A DNA stretch of 64,000 bases from an uncultured Paenibacillus sp. (GCA_937895345.1 CALAWP010000074.1:132986-196985); one strand, 5' to 3'. Shown: positions 8,668 through 18,005, counted from the stretch's first letter. Notes: generated by a model not told the origin, from the letters alone. Made by a program: numbers and translations.

Positions 8668-10425
8668 ATGACCTTGTCGACGATTGCGATAACCGATTGT
8701 TTTGCAAAGGCGGAAACGGGCTCCTGCGTTGTGCCTGACTTTCACTTTCTCGATATTGCCGACGATTCGCCGTTCCGGCTGATGCGCCTGCAGCCCCGGG
8801 GGATGTTGACGGCAAGCCCGGACGAAGGCGTGCGGCATGCCTCCGCTCTCCATCTGGACAAATGCAGGGAAGCGCTGCGTACGGCCCGCAACGAGTATGC
8901 GGACTTGTTCGTTACGCCCGAATATTGCATTCCAGTCGAACTGATCGGCGAAATCCTTCGGGACCCCGAGTTGCAGCCCCGCCCGAATACGTTATGGTGC
9001 CTCGGCTGCGAAGGCATGGCATTAGACCGTTTCTTCGATCATATGATGCAATGGGAGGATGCGGCGACGGTAAGCCGCAAACCGCTGGAAGACATGCGCC
9101 CCAGCCGGTTTGTCAACTTCCTGCTTTATATGTTTCAGGCCCGCGACGGAAGCTCGTTATGCCTCGTGCCGCAACTGAAGCTGCAGCGCATGAAAGACCC
9201 GCAGTTTCATTGCGAAGGGGCGGGGCTGTCCCTGGGAAAAAAAGTAGTCGTATTTGGCGAACAATCCGCCAATCAGCTGTTATCGATTGTGTGCGCCGAC
9301 GCTTTCCATCCCGGGATCCACAGCGGCAGCTTGTTTTTTCCGGACCGGACGCAACGGCGCTACATCATCCTGCATCCGCAACTGAATCCCGCACCGCGTC
9401 ATTCGAGCATCGCTGCCCTTCGCAACAACATGTTCAAGCTCAAATCAGCCAGAGACTCCCTGTACATCACAAGCAATTGGGCCGACGGCACGGCCGTGGA
9501 AGCCGGCGGAAGCCCGGCGCTGCGGATCGGCGCTCCATGGTCGTCCATCTATCGCCGATTTATAAGCCTGGACGGACAGCACAGCTGGAATGAGCGGCTT
9601 CGCGAAACTCGCAACCGCAACTTCCGGCACGGTCTCGGCTTCGGCTTCCTGCCTTCGAACAAAATCAAAGTGTGGTTCGCCGTCAAATCCGAGCACCTGC
9701 AGCTGATTCAGCTGACCAAGCCCTATGACGGAGGCGCGGAGCTGCCTCATCCGCAGGCCAGCGTTAGAGCGGAAAAGACGTTTGTGCCCGGCGAATCGGC
9801 TCGCTGGCAACCTGCGGAGCTTCCCTTCGTGTCGGCCCTTCCCGATATTCTGGTCCGAGAAGCCGTGGAGGAATACGGCTTTCCGCACACCGCTCCTGCC
9901 GAGCAGCTGGACAAGTTTTTTGGATATTGCACGGGACTTCTGGAAGAAGGACAGCTGCTCCTGACCGATGAGGAGCAAAGCCCGAGAATCAGCTACCATA
10001 TTGACGAGCAGTGCGAGCCGGGGCGATTGCGCGGAGCCCGGCAGGTTGCCCGCCTTATTGTCCGCCTGAAGCAAAAGGAAACGCTGCCCGGTCAATTACG
10101 AAGATTCGAAGGCAAGTTCCGGCTGCAGCCGGGAGAGCGGGTTCCATACAATCTGCTTCCGGAATCGGGAAACGAAATATTAGGCGCTCTTGTCGCTTAT
10201 ACCGACGACGCCGATTCCATGAAAACCATCGTTGACGGCATCTATAAGGCCTTTCCATCCTTAGTGCCGTTTATAAAAGACAACATTTGCATCTTCTCTC
10301 ACGACGTATATGGCGAATCCGTCCATTACCCTGGTTTTTCAAATCTGTATACCTTGCCTGAGCGTACGAGCCATTCGACCGATTTTACCGAAGGAGGCCC
10401 TATGATCGATGCGGAACTGGATTGA
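8668..10425 (+). CDS. Nitrilase-fold protein, first gene of candidate defence cassette
   Basis: 585 residues. The first 330 fit the nitrilase/C-N hydrolase fold although overall similarity is low. An opening strand TIAITDCF is followed by E85 in LFVTPEYC, K171 in LVPQLKLQR and C209 in LSIVCADAF, the order and spacing of the Glu-Lys-Cys triad. NNMFKLKSARDSLYITSNWADG-like sequence then matches the usual post-nucleophile segment. Residues about 330-585 are a separate unknown domain. ATG 8668 is preferred because GGGAG lies nine bases upstream and the first beta strand follows at once; ATG 8626 is an alternative. It overlaps the next gene by 17 bases, so the two are probably translated together. 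The substrate is unknown; amide hydrolysis or a signal-forming reaction is an inference. Confidence 0.7.
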   Translation: MTLSTIAITDCFAKAETGSCVVPDFHFLDIADDSPFRLMRLQPRGMLTASPDEGVRHASALHLDKCREALRTARNEYADLFVTPEYCIPVELIGEILRDPELQPRPNTLWCLGCEGMALDRFFDHMMQWEDAATVSRKPLEDMRPSRFVNFLLYMFQARDGSSLCLVPQLKLQRMKDPQFHCEGAGLSLGKKVVVFGEQSANQLLSIVCADAFHPGIHSGSLFFPDRTQRRYIILHPQLNPAPRHSSIAALRNNMFKLKSARDSLYITSNWADGTAVEAGGSPALRIGAPWSSIYRRFISLDGQHSWNERLRETRNRNFRHGLGFGFLPSNKIKVWFAVKSEHLQLIQLTKPYDGGAELPHPQASVRAEKTFVPGESARWQPAELPFVSALPDILVREAVEEYGFPHTAPAEQLDKFFGYCTGLLEEGQLLLTDEEQSPRISYHIDEQCEPGRLRGARQVARLIVRLKQKETLPGQLRRFEGKFRLQPGERVPYNLLPESGNEILGALVAYTDDADSMKTIVDGIYKAFPSLVPFIKDNICIFSHDVYGESVHYPGFSNLYTLPERTSHSTDFTEGGPMIDAELD

Positions 10426-13400
10426 AGCGATTCGCAGCTGCGGACTTGCCTACATGAGCAAGCATGAGGTCGGCGATGCGATGGAAGTGCACGAAGCGAA
10501 GCACGAGTGGCAAGGCGTGGAATTAGGAAGGTACTTGATCATCCCCGTTTCGTTGAAGCTGTTTGAGAAAATATCAGAAAACTCCGACTCTTTTCGCCGT
10601 TTTGAGGAAGAGGTCGTATCCCCGTTCTACTTCCGGCTGCAAGGCGATTGGAGCTGGAACCTGTATATCGTATTCGTCGTGCCGGAGCTGGGCGGCATCG
10701 CCGCCGACAAACTGAATTTGATCCAACGCGGGAAACGGTACGGCAAAAAAATGGTAATCACCTTCGAGCAGTTGTCCGACAAGCTGCCGACGGCCAAAAT
10801 TCCGGATCGGATCGGCGACGCGACGGCCGCCAACCCGCTCGCGGATTGGCGGCAGCGGCTCGAACCCGAAGGCCTCCTGTTCTGTCTGGACAATTTCAAA
10901 TCCCAGCCCGTCAAAGATTATGCGGAGTCTGGCATCCGTGGCGACGGTCCGCCAATCGCTGCGTCCAGCCCCGCCATGGACGTCTCGAGACCTGTCGGAC
11001 CGATCGCTTCCGTGCATTTCGGAACCGAGTTCCGCCCGCATGTGCTGGCGCAAACGGAGCCGATGCGGTTTGCCCAGGTCAATCTGCTGTCCGGCCCTAA
11101 CGGCATGGGCAAGACGTCCGTGCTGGAAGGCATCGAGCTTGCGTTTACCGGCTCCGTGCAGCGAAATCTGCTGGCGGATCGGCAGTCTGCGGAAAGCTGG
11201 AACGGAACGGTCGAATTTGTCGATCAAGGCGACCTCCCTTTTGTCGGGACACCGAATTCGGAAGAAAAGAAGCAGCGGGAAATCGCCTATTACAAACACA
11301 AGGTTGCCCCGCGCGGACACAGCCAGCTGAACAGCGCTTTTCATCAATACAATTATTTTTCGTCCGAAGCCGTTCATCAATTTTGTTTCGGCGGATCCTC
11401 CAAAGTCGACTATCGGGCCGCCTTCGCCCGCGTCATCTTCGGGGAACAGCTGGAGCGTTACGAGCAATGCTGGAAGCAGCATCTGGACGAGTTCCAGTCG
11501 ATGGCCAGAGGGCTTCAGAGCCAACGCGACAAGCTGGTCGAACAAATTCGGGGCCGTCAGGCGGAAGGTTATCCGGACAGCGAGTGGTTAACCGACAGAG
11601 CTCGCGCGCAAGTGCAGCAGTTGAACCATTGGATGAAGCAAACTCTGTTCTCCTATCCGATTCCGGAGGAAACGGCTTCGCTGGCGGATATCGGGCAATG
11701 GCTGCAGCATTTGAAGCCGCTGCTGCATCAGCTGGACGTCGCCTATGCCCCGCTTTCCCATACCAGCCTGTCGTCCAAAGTCGATACGATCGGCCAATTG
11801 AACCGGCAAGAGCAGGCCGACAAGGCCGAATTAAGCGAGCTTCGGACCCGGCTTGCCGATTGGCGGGGCCAATGGGAGGCGGCCGCCGATCCGGCCGCAT
11901 GGGAGCAAGCGGTGCGGGATCGGCGGACAGATTACTTAAACGCTAGCGAGGAACGGGAACGGTTGTCCCGCCTCGAAGCCGAGTTTGACGAGCTGTGGCA
12001 TTTAGCGGAGCAACGCGAGTCGCGCCAAGCCCGAATGCGGATGCACGAACGGATCGAGGCGATGGAAACGGCCGTGCAACGATTGGCCGATATCGACAAC
12101 CTTTACGGCTATCTAGCCGAATGGCCGCTGTCCGGCATGAGCATGGACGAAGCGCGGGCGAGTCTCGAGAAGCGGGAAGCGGGCCGTCTTCTGCTGCAAG
12201 CGGCTTGGCATCGGACGGCCGAACAGGCCGAGAGGCTGAAGGATCGGGCCGGCAAGCTCGAGATTGCCGCATCGGAATTGAAGGCGGCCGCGAGGCATGT
12301 GTTCCGCTTGCACCCGGACCGCTCCCAATGCCCGTTATGCGGCCATGATCACGAGACGGCGCAAAATCTCGCCGAAGCGATCGACTCCCAGCTGCTGGCC
12401 GATAACGACGAGTTGAACCGGCTGATCGCCGACGCCGAGCGATACAAGCTCGAATTGGAGGAAGCGGATGCCGGCATCCGGCAACTGCAAGAACAATTGG
12501 CGGGGCTGGAGAAGCTTGAGGCGGCACGCGCCTTTCTGGCCGGCCGCAACGTTCTGGAAGACACCATCGAGCTGGACCGCAATGCAAGTCCGCAAGAGGT
12601 GCAGCGCCTCATCGTGCAAATTCGCGACCGCTTGAGCGAGCAAACGAACGCGCTGAAGGAGCTGCGCCGGCAGGCGCTTGAGCTGGACGAACGCGGCATT
12701 ACCGTGCCGGCGATCGAACAGTTTGATCGTCTGTTGGCCGCGCTTCCGTCTTCCGGCTCCTCGCATGAGCTTTCCGGCACGGAAATGAAGGAGCGATTGG
12801 CTCGAGAGAGGCAGCGGGTCGAAGCCAAGGCGGAGACCGCCCGCAGCGAACACGCTTCGGTTCAGTCGTTGTACGACCAGGCCGTCCAAGCCCGGCAAGC
12901 GATATCCGGTCACATCGACGAGCTGGAGAAGCAGGAACAGCGGCTGGCGCTTAACCTGCAGGAAATCGACAGACTGCGGCAAGCCTGTTCCCGCCTGGGC
13001 GAATGGAACGTCCAGCTGTCCGAGCATCAGTCCTGGACCGAATGGAGGCTCTTGTTCGAGAAGCTGCTGCTCGCTGCCGGCGAGCTGGAGCGCATATTGG
13101 AGCCGCTTGTTCTGGTCGAGCAACAAACGCGGGAAGCCGCGGAGCTGAACCGCCGCTTGGAAGCTGTCGACGCTCAGCTGAAACGCTGCGAGCATGCCGC
13201 GCGTGTATTGAGCGGATTAAGAGGGTTGGCCGATTACGGCGAAGAGTTTGTGCGCAGCAACTTCGACGCCATCGGCAAATTGTTTGCCGCCCTGCACTCT
13301 CCCAACGAATTCGAAGGATTGGCCTGGACCGCCGACAACCGCATCGAAGCGCGGCGCAAAGGGAGCGGAACGACATGCGCCATTCATCAGATGAGCACGG

Positions 13401-13744
13401 GACAGCGCACCTCCGTCTGTCTGGCCCTGTTTTTCGTTATGCATCTGGTTATGGATTCCGCGCCCCGGTTTTTGCTGCTGGACGAACCGGTGGCGCATAT
13501 GGATGAGCTCAACGTATTGGGCTTGCTCGACTTTCTCCGGCAGCTGGCCATCGCGCGCGGCACGCAAATCTTTTTTACGACGGCCAATCCGCAAATCGCC
13601 ACGTTGTTCCGAAGAAAATTCAGCTTCCTGGAACACCGGTTCCGCGTATTCCATCTGCGCCGCGATGCCGAAGGACCGCTGCAGGTACATACGCAGCAGT
13701 TTAAGCCTTATCAGGAATTTCCGGTTGCGGCCTCAAATGAATAG
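10409..13744 (+). CDS. Rad50/SMC-like ATPase with zinc hook and novel N-terminal domain
   Basis: 1,111 residues. Residues 1-200 form an unrecognised alpha/beta domain. The ABC-type head follows with Walker A GPNGMGKTS at 229-237. Long heptad-rich coiled coils run over about 340-960 and flank a Rad50-like hook, CPLCGHD, with C641 and C644. The C-terminal half-head has the signature STGQR at 996-1000 and Walker B LLLDEP with D1025 and E1026. Such proteins dimerise and act on DNA ends or as sensors in phage defence (Lamassu LmuB, ABC-3C and others). AAGGAGG lies 11 bases before ATG 10409, inside the end of the upstream gene. The next gene starts 20 bases downstream. No nuclease domain is visible in the protein itself. 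Confidence 0.85.
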   Translation: MRNWIEAIRSCGLAYMSKHEVGDAMEVHEAKHEWQGVELGRYLIIPVSLKLFEKISENSDSFRRFEEEVVSPFYFRLQGDWSWNLYIVFVVPELGGIAADKLNLIQRGKRYGKKMVITFEQLSDKLPTAKIPDRIGDATAANPLADWRQRLEPEGLLFCLDNFKSQPVKDYAESGIRGDGPPIAASSPAMDVSRPVGPIASVHFGTEFRPHVLAQTEPMRFAQVNLLSGPNGMGKTSVLEGIELAFTGSVQRNLLADRQSAESWNGTVEFVDQGDLPFVGTPNSEEKKQREIAYYKHKVAPRGHSQLNSAFHQYNYFSSEAVHQFCFGGSSKVDYRAAFARVIFGEQLERYEQCWKQHLDEFQSMARGLQSQRDKLVEQIRGRQAEGYPDSEWLTDRARAQVQQLNHWMKQTLFSYPIPEETASLADIGQWLQHLKPLLHQLDVAYAPLSHTSLSSKVDTIGQLNRQEQADKAELSELRTRLADWRGQWEAAADPAAWEQAVRDRRTDYLNASEERERLSRLEAEFDELWHLAEQRESRQARMRMHERIEAMETAVQRLADIDNLYGYLAEWPLSGMSMDEARASLEKREAGRLLLQAAWHRTAEQAERLKDRAGKLEIAASELKAAARHVFRLHPDRSQCPLCGHDHETAQNLAEAIDSQLLADNDELNRLIADAERYKLELEEADAGIRQLQEQLAGLEKLEAARAFLAGRNVLEDTIELDRNASPQEVQRLIVQIRDRLSEQTNALKELRRQALELDERGITVPAIEQFDRLLAALPSSGSSHELSGTEMKERLARERQRVEAKAETARSEHASVQSLYDQAVQARQAISGHIDELEKQEQRLALNLQEIDRLRQACSRLGEWNVQLSEHQSWTEWRLLFEKLLLAAGELERILEPLVLVEQQTREAAELNRRLEAVDAQLKRCEHAARVLSGLRGLADYGEEFVRSNFDAIGKLFAALHSPNEFEGLAWTADNRIEARRKGSGTTCAIHQMSTGQRTSVCLALFFVMHLVMDSAPRFLLLDEPVAHMDELNVLGLLDFLRQLAIARGTQIFFTTANPQIATLFRRKFSFLEHRFRVFHLRRDAEGPLQVHTQQFKPYQEFPVAASNE

Positions 13745-13763
13745 AGAGGGGTGAACGGTACCT

Positions 13764-14657
13764 ATGCGAGCCAAATGGGCAGCCTTCTTTTCCGGTCACT
13801 CCTGGCGTCATTCCGTTGCGTTCAAGCCCTTTTTCGGCTACTGGGTTGCCGCGTTTTCGATCATTTGGACGTTTATCGAATTTACCGGTTACTTTTTTTC
13901 GATTCGCGGCGAGCCGGTCAAGCCCAACGTTTGGGCGGCGCTGGGCGCCGGCATCGCTTGCGCGGTATGGATGAGCCGGCCGCGATTGACCCGCACCGTC
14001 CGCCTGTCCGATCCGGACATGATGCTGCAAATTGCGGTCGACGACATGTTCCGGCTGAAGAACGGCTCCTTCGTCATCCCTTCCAATTGCTGCTTCAAGC
14101 ACGACCACATTGACGGAGATGCCGTCATCGTACAGTTTCGCAACCGCTTCTTCTCCAGTGCGGAGCACTTCGATCGGGCGCTGGCCGAAGCTTTGCGGCA
14201 TGTGCCGTCGGAGCGCGCTTTCGTGCACGGCCGCCCGGTCGACCGGTATCCGATCGGAACGGTGGCCCAGCTCCCATTGCCCGGGCCGGGCAGCCGGTAC
14301 GCCTATATCGTTGCCTCCGTCGAGCTGAACGAACACGGCCGGGGAACGCCGCAGCTCAAAGATTTGAAGTCGGCGCTGCCCGCCTTGTGGAATCATATCG
14401 CGGAGCGCGGCAATACGAGGCCGCTCATCGTTCCCGTGCTCGGCAGCGGCCGCCAGCGTCTCGTTCAGGGCAGGCTGGAGCTCATCGCGCTGATCGTCCA
14501 ATCGTTTCTGGCCGGCAATCGGGACCGCAAGCCGGCGAGCCGCCTGACGATCGTGCTGTCTCCGAAAGCTTATATGGACCATCGTTACAACCTGGACGAG
14601 ATTGAAGCGTATTTATGCTGCGCAGGCAAATTTCATGGCGATATTTTCGCAAAATAA
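13764..14657 (+). CDS. Two-TM macro-like domain protein, ThsA (type II Thoeris)-like
   Basis: Residues about 22-45 and 55-72 are membrane spans, then a cytosolic domain. Strand-loop features such as DDMFRLKNGSFVIPSN, YPIGTVAQLPLP, YIVASVELNEHG and VIVPVLGSGRQRL match the SLOG/macro-like ligand-binding domain of TM-macro proteins (DUF6430 type). In type II Thoeris such a protein is the membrane effector that senses an ADP-ribose-derived signal made by a TIR enzyme. No TIR gene is present here; the partner genes are the nitrilase-fold protein and the SMC-like ATPase. ATG 13764 follows GAGAGGGGTG. A role as membrane-disrupting effector is inference from the family. Confidence 0.75.
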   Translation: MRAKWAAFFSGHSWRHSVAFKPFFGYWVAAFSIIWTFIEFTGYFFSIRGEPVKPNVWAALGAGIACAVWMSRPRLTRTVRLSDPDMMLQIAVDDMFRLKNGSFVIPSNCCFKHDHIDGDAVIVQFRNRFFSSAEHFDRALAEALRHVPSERAFVHGRPVDRYPIGTVAQLPLPGPGSRYAYIVASVELNEHGRGTPQLKDLKSALPALWNHIAERGNTRPLIVPVLGSGRQRLVQGRLELIALIVQSFLAGNRDRKPASRLTIVLSPKAYMDHRYNLDEIEAYLCCAGKFHGDIFAK

Positions 14658-14751
14658 GGGAAAATTAGTCTATCGTCCGCTTCATCTCTCCGATAAACTT
14701 AAGAGTATAGCATTTAGCAGCTATAAACCCAAAGTGAAGGAGATATTGCCG

Positions 14752-16617
14752 ATGTCGCCACAAGCGCTACATCCTGTTGCCCGGAATCCGCTGCGGACGC
14801 GCCGCGACTTGCAACAGGCGTTCGACCAGATTTGCGGGCCCCTTCGGCCCTATTACAGCCCCGGCCGCGCCCGCATCGATCTTATGGATGCCGGAGCCGC
14901 ATATCCGTCCGCAACAGCCGGCTTCGAAACCTTCTCCCGAGTGCTGTGGGGACTCGTTCCGCTGATGTCCGGAGGCGGCTCCTCCGAACAATGGGCGGAG
15001 CAGCTCGACGGCATTCGCAACGGCACCAATCCCGAGCATGAGGAGTATTGGGGCGATTTGCACGATTACGACCAGCGCATGGTGGAAATGGCCGCGCTTG
15101 GAGTCGCCTTGTGCCTGATCCCCGGCCATATTTGGGAGCCGCTGAGCGATGAGGAAAAGAGCCGTTTCGCCGCTTGGCTCGAACAAATCAACGATAAAAA
15201 GATATGGGGCTGCAATTGGCTGTTTTTCCTTGTCCTCGCCAATCTCGGATTGAAAAATGTTGGCATGCCGTACAATCAAGCGCGCATAAACGAATGTCTG
15301 GACGAATTGGATTCGTATTATTTGTCGGACGGCTGGTATGCCGACGGCTTGGGCGGCCATTGCGATTATTACGGGCCTTTTGCAATTCATTACTACGGGC
15401 TGTTCTACGCTGCGCAGATGGAGACGGAAGATCCGGTTCGGGCACAGCTATACAAGGACCGCGCCGTCCGCTTCGCCGAGGACTTCATCCATTGGTTCGC
15501 CGAGGACGGCTCCGCCCTTCCTTACGGCCGAAGCCTGTCCTACCGGTTCGCCCAGTCGGCGTTTTGGAGCGCCGCGGTGTATGCCGGCATCGAGCCGTTC
15601 CCGATGGGCGTCATGAAAGGACTGCTGCTCCGCAACCTTCGCTGGTGGTTTCGGCAGCGGATATTCCGGCCCGACGGCACGCTCAGCGTCGGCTACTCTT
15701 ATCCGAATCTGGTCATGGCGGAAAATTACAATGCCCCCGGTTCGCCGTATTGGGCGATGAAATCGTTCCTGCCCCTCGCGCTGGACGAAAACCATCCGTT
15801 CTGGACGGCCGAGGAGCTTCCGCTTCCTCCGCTGGACACCAAATCGGTGCAAAAGCCGCCGCATCTGGTGCTGTGCAGAAACGAAGACGGCAGCCATGTG
15901 GCCGCCTTCAATTCCGGGCATTTGTCGTCCAATGAGCATACGCATACGTCGGCGAAATACGAAAAGTTCGTTTATTCGAACGCGTTCGGCTTCAGCGTGC
16001 CGCGGGCCGAATGGGGTCTCGCGCAAGGCGCCTTCGATTCTATGCTGGCGTTGTCCGAAGGCGACAATCTGTACCGGGTCAAGCGCAAGTGCGAGACAAC
16101 TTCTGTCGACGGCGCTGCGCTGTATGCCGAATGGAAGCCATGGCATGACGTCACCGTACATACTTGGCTTATACCGGGCATGCCCTGGCATGTACGCATC
16201 CACTGCATCGATGCCGGACGGCCGCTCGATGCGGCCGAAGGCGGCTTTGCGGTGGGGCTCGAATGTTCAGCGACCGGCCGGCCCTATGCGCAGGAACGAT
16301 CGGAAAGCGAAGCGGAAATGATGCTGAAAACCGACGGCGGCGCAAGCGGCATTCGGATTTTGCACGGAACCGGCGCGCCCCAGCTCATTTATCCGAACTC
16401 GAATACGAATATTGTCCATACCCGAACGGCGATCCCGACGGTCAAGGCTTCCCTGCCGGCCGGCCGCAGCTGGATAGTGACAGCGATATACGGGGAGTCC
16501 TCGTCCGACCGGTATCCGGACAGCCGGCAGCTGGCGCCGTATGCCGAAGCGACGGAGAACCATATTGTCGTCTACCGGCACGACGGCGAGGAGCTGTACC
16601 GCGTGGAGAAGGACTGA
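14752..16617 (+). CDS. DUF2264 family protein
   Basis: 621 residues matching the DUF2264 family, whose N-terminal part is an alpha/alpha-toroid-like helical domain. Recognisable segments are ETFSRVLWGLVPL, NWLFFLVLANLGL, YYLSDGWYADG, GGHCDYYGPFAIHYYGLFYA and PYGRSLSYRFAQSAFW. The fold and the conserved aromatic and acidic residues suggest a glycan-active enzyme related to unsaturated-uronic-acid or rhamnogalacturonan-type hydrolases, but the activity is not established for the family. ATG 14752 follows GAAGGAG; the frame extension upstream to 14602 overlaps the preceding gene and lacks a binding site. The 94-base gap suggests its own promoter. A strong terminator follows. Confidence 0.82.
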   Translation: MSPQALHPVARNPLRTRRDLQQAFDQICGPLRPYYSPGRARIDLMDAGAAYPSATAGFETFSRVLWGLVPLMSGGGSSEQWAEQLDGIRNGTNPEHEEYWGDLHDYDQRMVEMAALGVALCLIPGHIWEPLSDEEKSRFAAWLEQINDKKIWGCNWLFFLVLANLGLKNVGMPYNQARINECLDELDSYYLSDGWYADGLGGHCDYYGPFAIHYYGLFYAAQMETEDPVRAQLYKDRAVRFAEDFIHWFAEDGSALPYGRSLSYRFAQSAFWSAAVYAGIEPFPMGVMKGLLLRNLRWWFRQRIFRPDGTLSVGYSYPNLVMAENYNAPGSPYWAMKSFLPLALDENHPFWTAEELPLPPLDTKSVQKPPHLVLCRNEDGSHVAAFNSGHLSSNEHTHTSAKYEKFVYSNAFGFSVPRAEWGLAQGAFDSMLALSEGDNLYRVKRKCETTSVDGAALYAEWKPWHDVTVHTWLIPGMPWHVRIHCIDAGRPLDAAEGGFAVGLECSATGRPYAQERSESEAEMMLKTDGGASGIRILHGTGAPQLIYPNSNTNIVHTRTAIPTVKASLPAGRSWIVTAIYGESSSDRYPDSRQLAPYAEATENHIVVYRHDGEELYRVEKD

Positions 16618-16635
16618 CGTCACGCCTGTTCATAG

Positions 16636-16668
16636 AGAAAGCCCGGCCTATTCAAGGCCGGGCTTTCT
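16636..16668 (+). terminator. Rho-independent terminator after DUF2264 gene
   Basis: Perfect 13-bp stem, AGAAAGCCCGGCC with GGCCGGGCTTTCT, and a seven-base loop. It works on both strands, so it may also stop the convergent kinase-like gene ending at 16709. Confidence 0.9.
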
Positions 16669-16708
16669 TTCGTGCGTTCCTCATGTACCGGAAACTATCG
16701 TTCCGCGG

Positions 16709-17527
16709 CTATTCCATCAGCGCTCGCTCCAGGACGGCACGGTGCCTCATCATCCAGGCCGCGGCGCGGGCTCTCCAAGCCAAGCCCCATAAAGGCCCAT
16801 GACTGTCGGGACCCGCGTTCCCGTCAATCGCTTCTTGGGCCGTCTCAAACACGGCAACTTCAATGATGAGATTCAACAAGCCGCTCCGCCGTTCCCGGTC
16901 AACGCCGTAAGCGTCGACAAGAAGCCGAAGCTGCCGGGCCCGGACCTCCAAGGGCGGCAGTCCCGCCCTCTCGGCGACATCGTCGTCATGCAGCTGGGGA
17001 AACAGCCAGCATACCCGCGCCAATTCGGCCATCGGATCGACGGGCCCCGCATACTCCCAATCGATCAGCGCCACCGGCAGGCCGTCCTTCGTCACCATAT
17101 TCCAGGGAGCAACGTCGCCGTGCCCGCAAATGCGATTGGCCCCGCCCAACTCGCGCAAAAACCAAGGCTGCCATACGGCATCGGCGCCAGGTTCAAAGGA
17201 GGCCGCCGCATCGTGCAGCCGCCGCAGCAGCCGGCCGACCTCGATGATCCCCTCGTCGCTCCAGGGACAGGGATGCACAAATTCTCCATCCATATAAGCA
17301 AGCGTCTCGCGCCCGTCGGGGGCGAATCCGGTGCCGTCGACGCGCGGCGCCTCCTTGAATCCCGTTTGTTCCATATGCCTCAACAGCTTATGCACGCTCG
17401 TTGACCATGGCATTGCCGGCCGCATGACAAGCCCGTCCCTTCGCATGACCGATTTCGCTTCGGACAATATCGTTTCGTCCCTCTGGATGCCGATCGCCTC
17501 CCCCTCCATTTTCCCATAAAGTAACAT
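16709..17527 (-). CDS. Aminoglycoside phosphotransferase-like small-molecule kinase
   Basis: 272 residues with the hallmarks of the APH/choline-kinase family, which phosphorylates small hydroxyl compounds with ATP. The catalytic loop is HGDVAPWN with D138, and the metal-binding motif is LIDWEYAGP with D156. The N-terminal lobe is short. The substrate is not predictable; family members act on antibiotics, homoserine, choline or sugars, and nothing around the gene suggests resistance. The start is uncertain: ATG 17527 follows AGAAGG closely, and a later ATG lies at MEGEAIG. It ends near the shared terminator at 16636-16668. Confidence 0.8.
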   Translation of the reverse strand: MLLYGKMEGEAIGIQRDETILSEAKSVMRRDGLVMRPAMPWSTSVHKLLRHMEQTGFKEAPRVDGTGFAPDGRETLAYMDGEFVHPCPWSDEGIIEVGRLLRRLHDAAASFEPGADAVWQPWFLRELGGANRICGHGDVAPWNMVTKDGLPVALIDWEYAGPVDPMAELARVCWLFPQLHDDDVAERAGLPPLEVRARQLRLLVDAYGVDRERRSGLLNLIIEVAVFETAQEAIDGNAGPDSHGPLWGLAWRARAAAWMMRHRAVLERALME

Positions 17528-17620
17528 ACCTTCTGCCGCTCCGGAAAGGTCAAAAACAATTATAGCTCGGACTTGCCCGCTGCAGCCGCGTCCGCGGCCA
17601 ATGCCGGCCGTCAATCCAAA

Positions 17621-17653
17621 GAGGCAGCGCAAACCTGCCGGTTGCGCTGCCTC
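17621..17653 (-). terminator. Terminator of the DUF2589/caspase-like operon
   Basis: A perfect 12-bp stem GAGGCAGCGCAA / TTGCGCTGCCTC with a nine-base loop sits 14 bases after the stop of the last operon gene. The T-tract on the minus strand is short (CTCTTTGG). Confidence 0.75.
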
Positions 17654-17666
17654 CCATGATTATAAC

Positions 17667-18005
17667 TTATGATTCCAATGCCGCGCTGCTTTCCGCTTCA
17701 TCCTGCGGCTCGGAGACGCCTTTCATGGCGGCAACCCGCCCGATCTCTTCCATCACGGTCAGAAACGGCTGCAGCAAGCGCACAATTTCCTCCGTTTCGC
17801 GGTGAACGGCCTGCCATTGTCCGATCAGCTTCGGATTGCGGCTTTTCAAGCTCAACAGCCTCTGCTGCAGCAGCACCTGCTTCATCTGACGATAGCTTGT
17901 CACCGCTTCCTGAAAGCCCGCATCCTGGAAATTGCCGCGCATCGTGCGCAGCCCTTCCGCTATCCGCTCCAGATTGGCGGTGATCGTGCCAGTTGAAAGC
18001 TCCAT
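17667..18005 (-). CDS. Small helical protein of unknown function, fourth gene of DUF2589 operon
   Basis: 112 residues, strongly helical with leucine/glutamine heptads (MKQVLLQQRLLSLKS), no signal peptide and no membrane segment. I do not recognise a family. Its ATG directly follows the stop codon of the caspase-like gene, with GGGGGAG eight bases upstream, so the two are translationally linked. A small chaperone, inhibitor or adaptor for the neighbouring proteins is conceivable but not shown. Confidence 0.65.
   Translation of the reverse strand: MELSTGTITANLERIAEGLRTMRGNFQDAGFQEAVTSYRQMKQVLLQQRLLSLKSRNPKLIGQWQAVHRETEEIVRLLQPFLTVMEEIGRVAAMKGVSEPQDEAESSAALES

Noticed and set aside
8668..14657. 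Calling the cassette canonical Thoeris or Lamassu
   Set aside because: No TIR gene (ThsB) is present, and neither LmuA- nor LmuC-like proteins are seen; only individual components resemble those systems.
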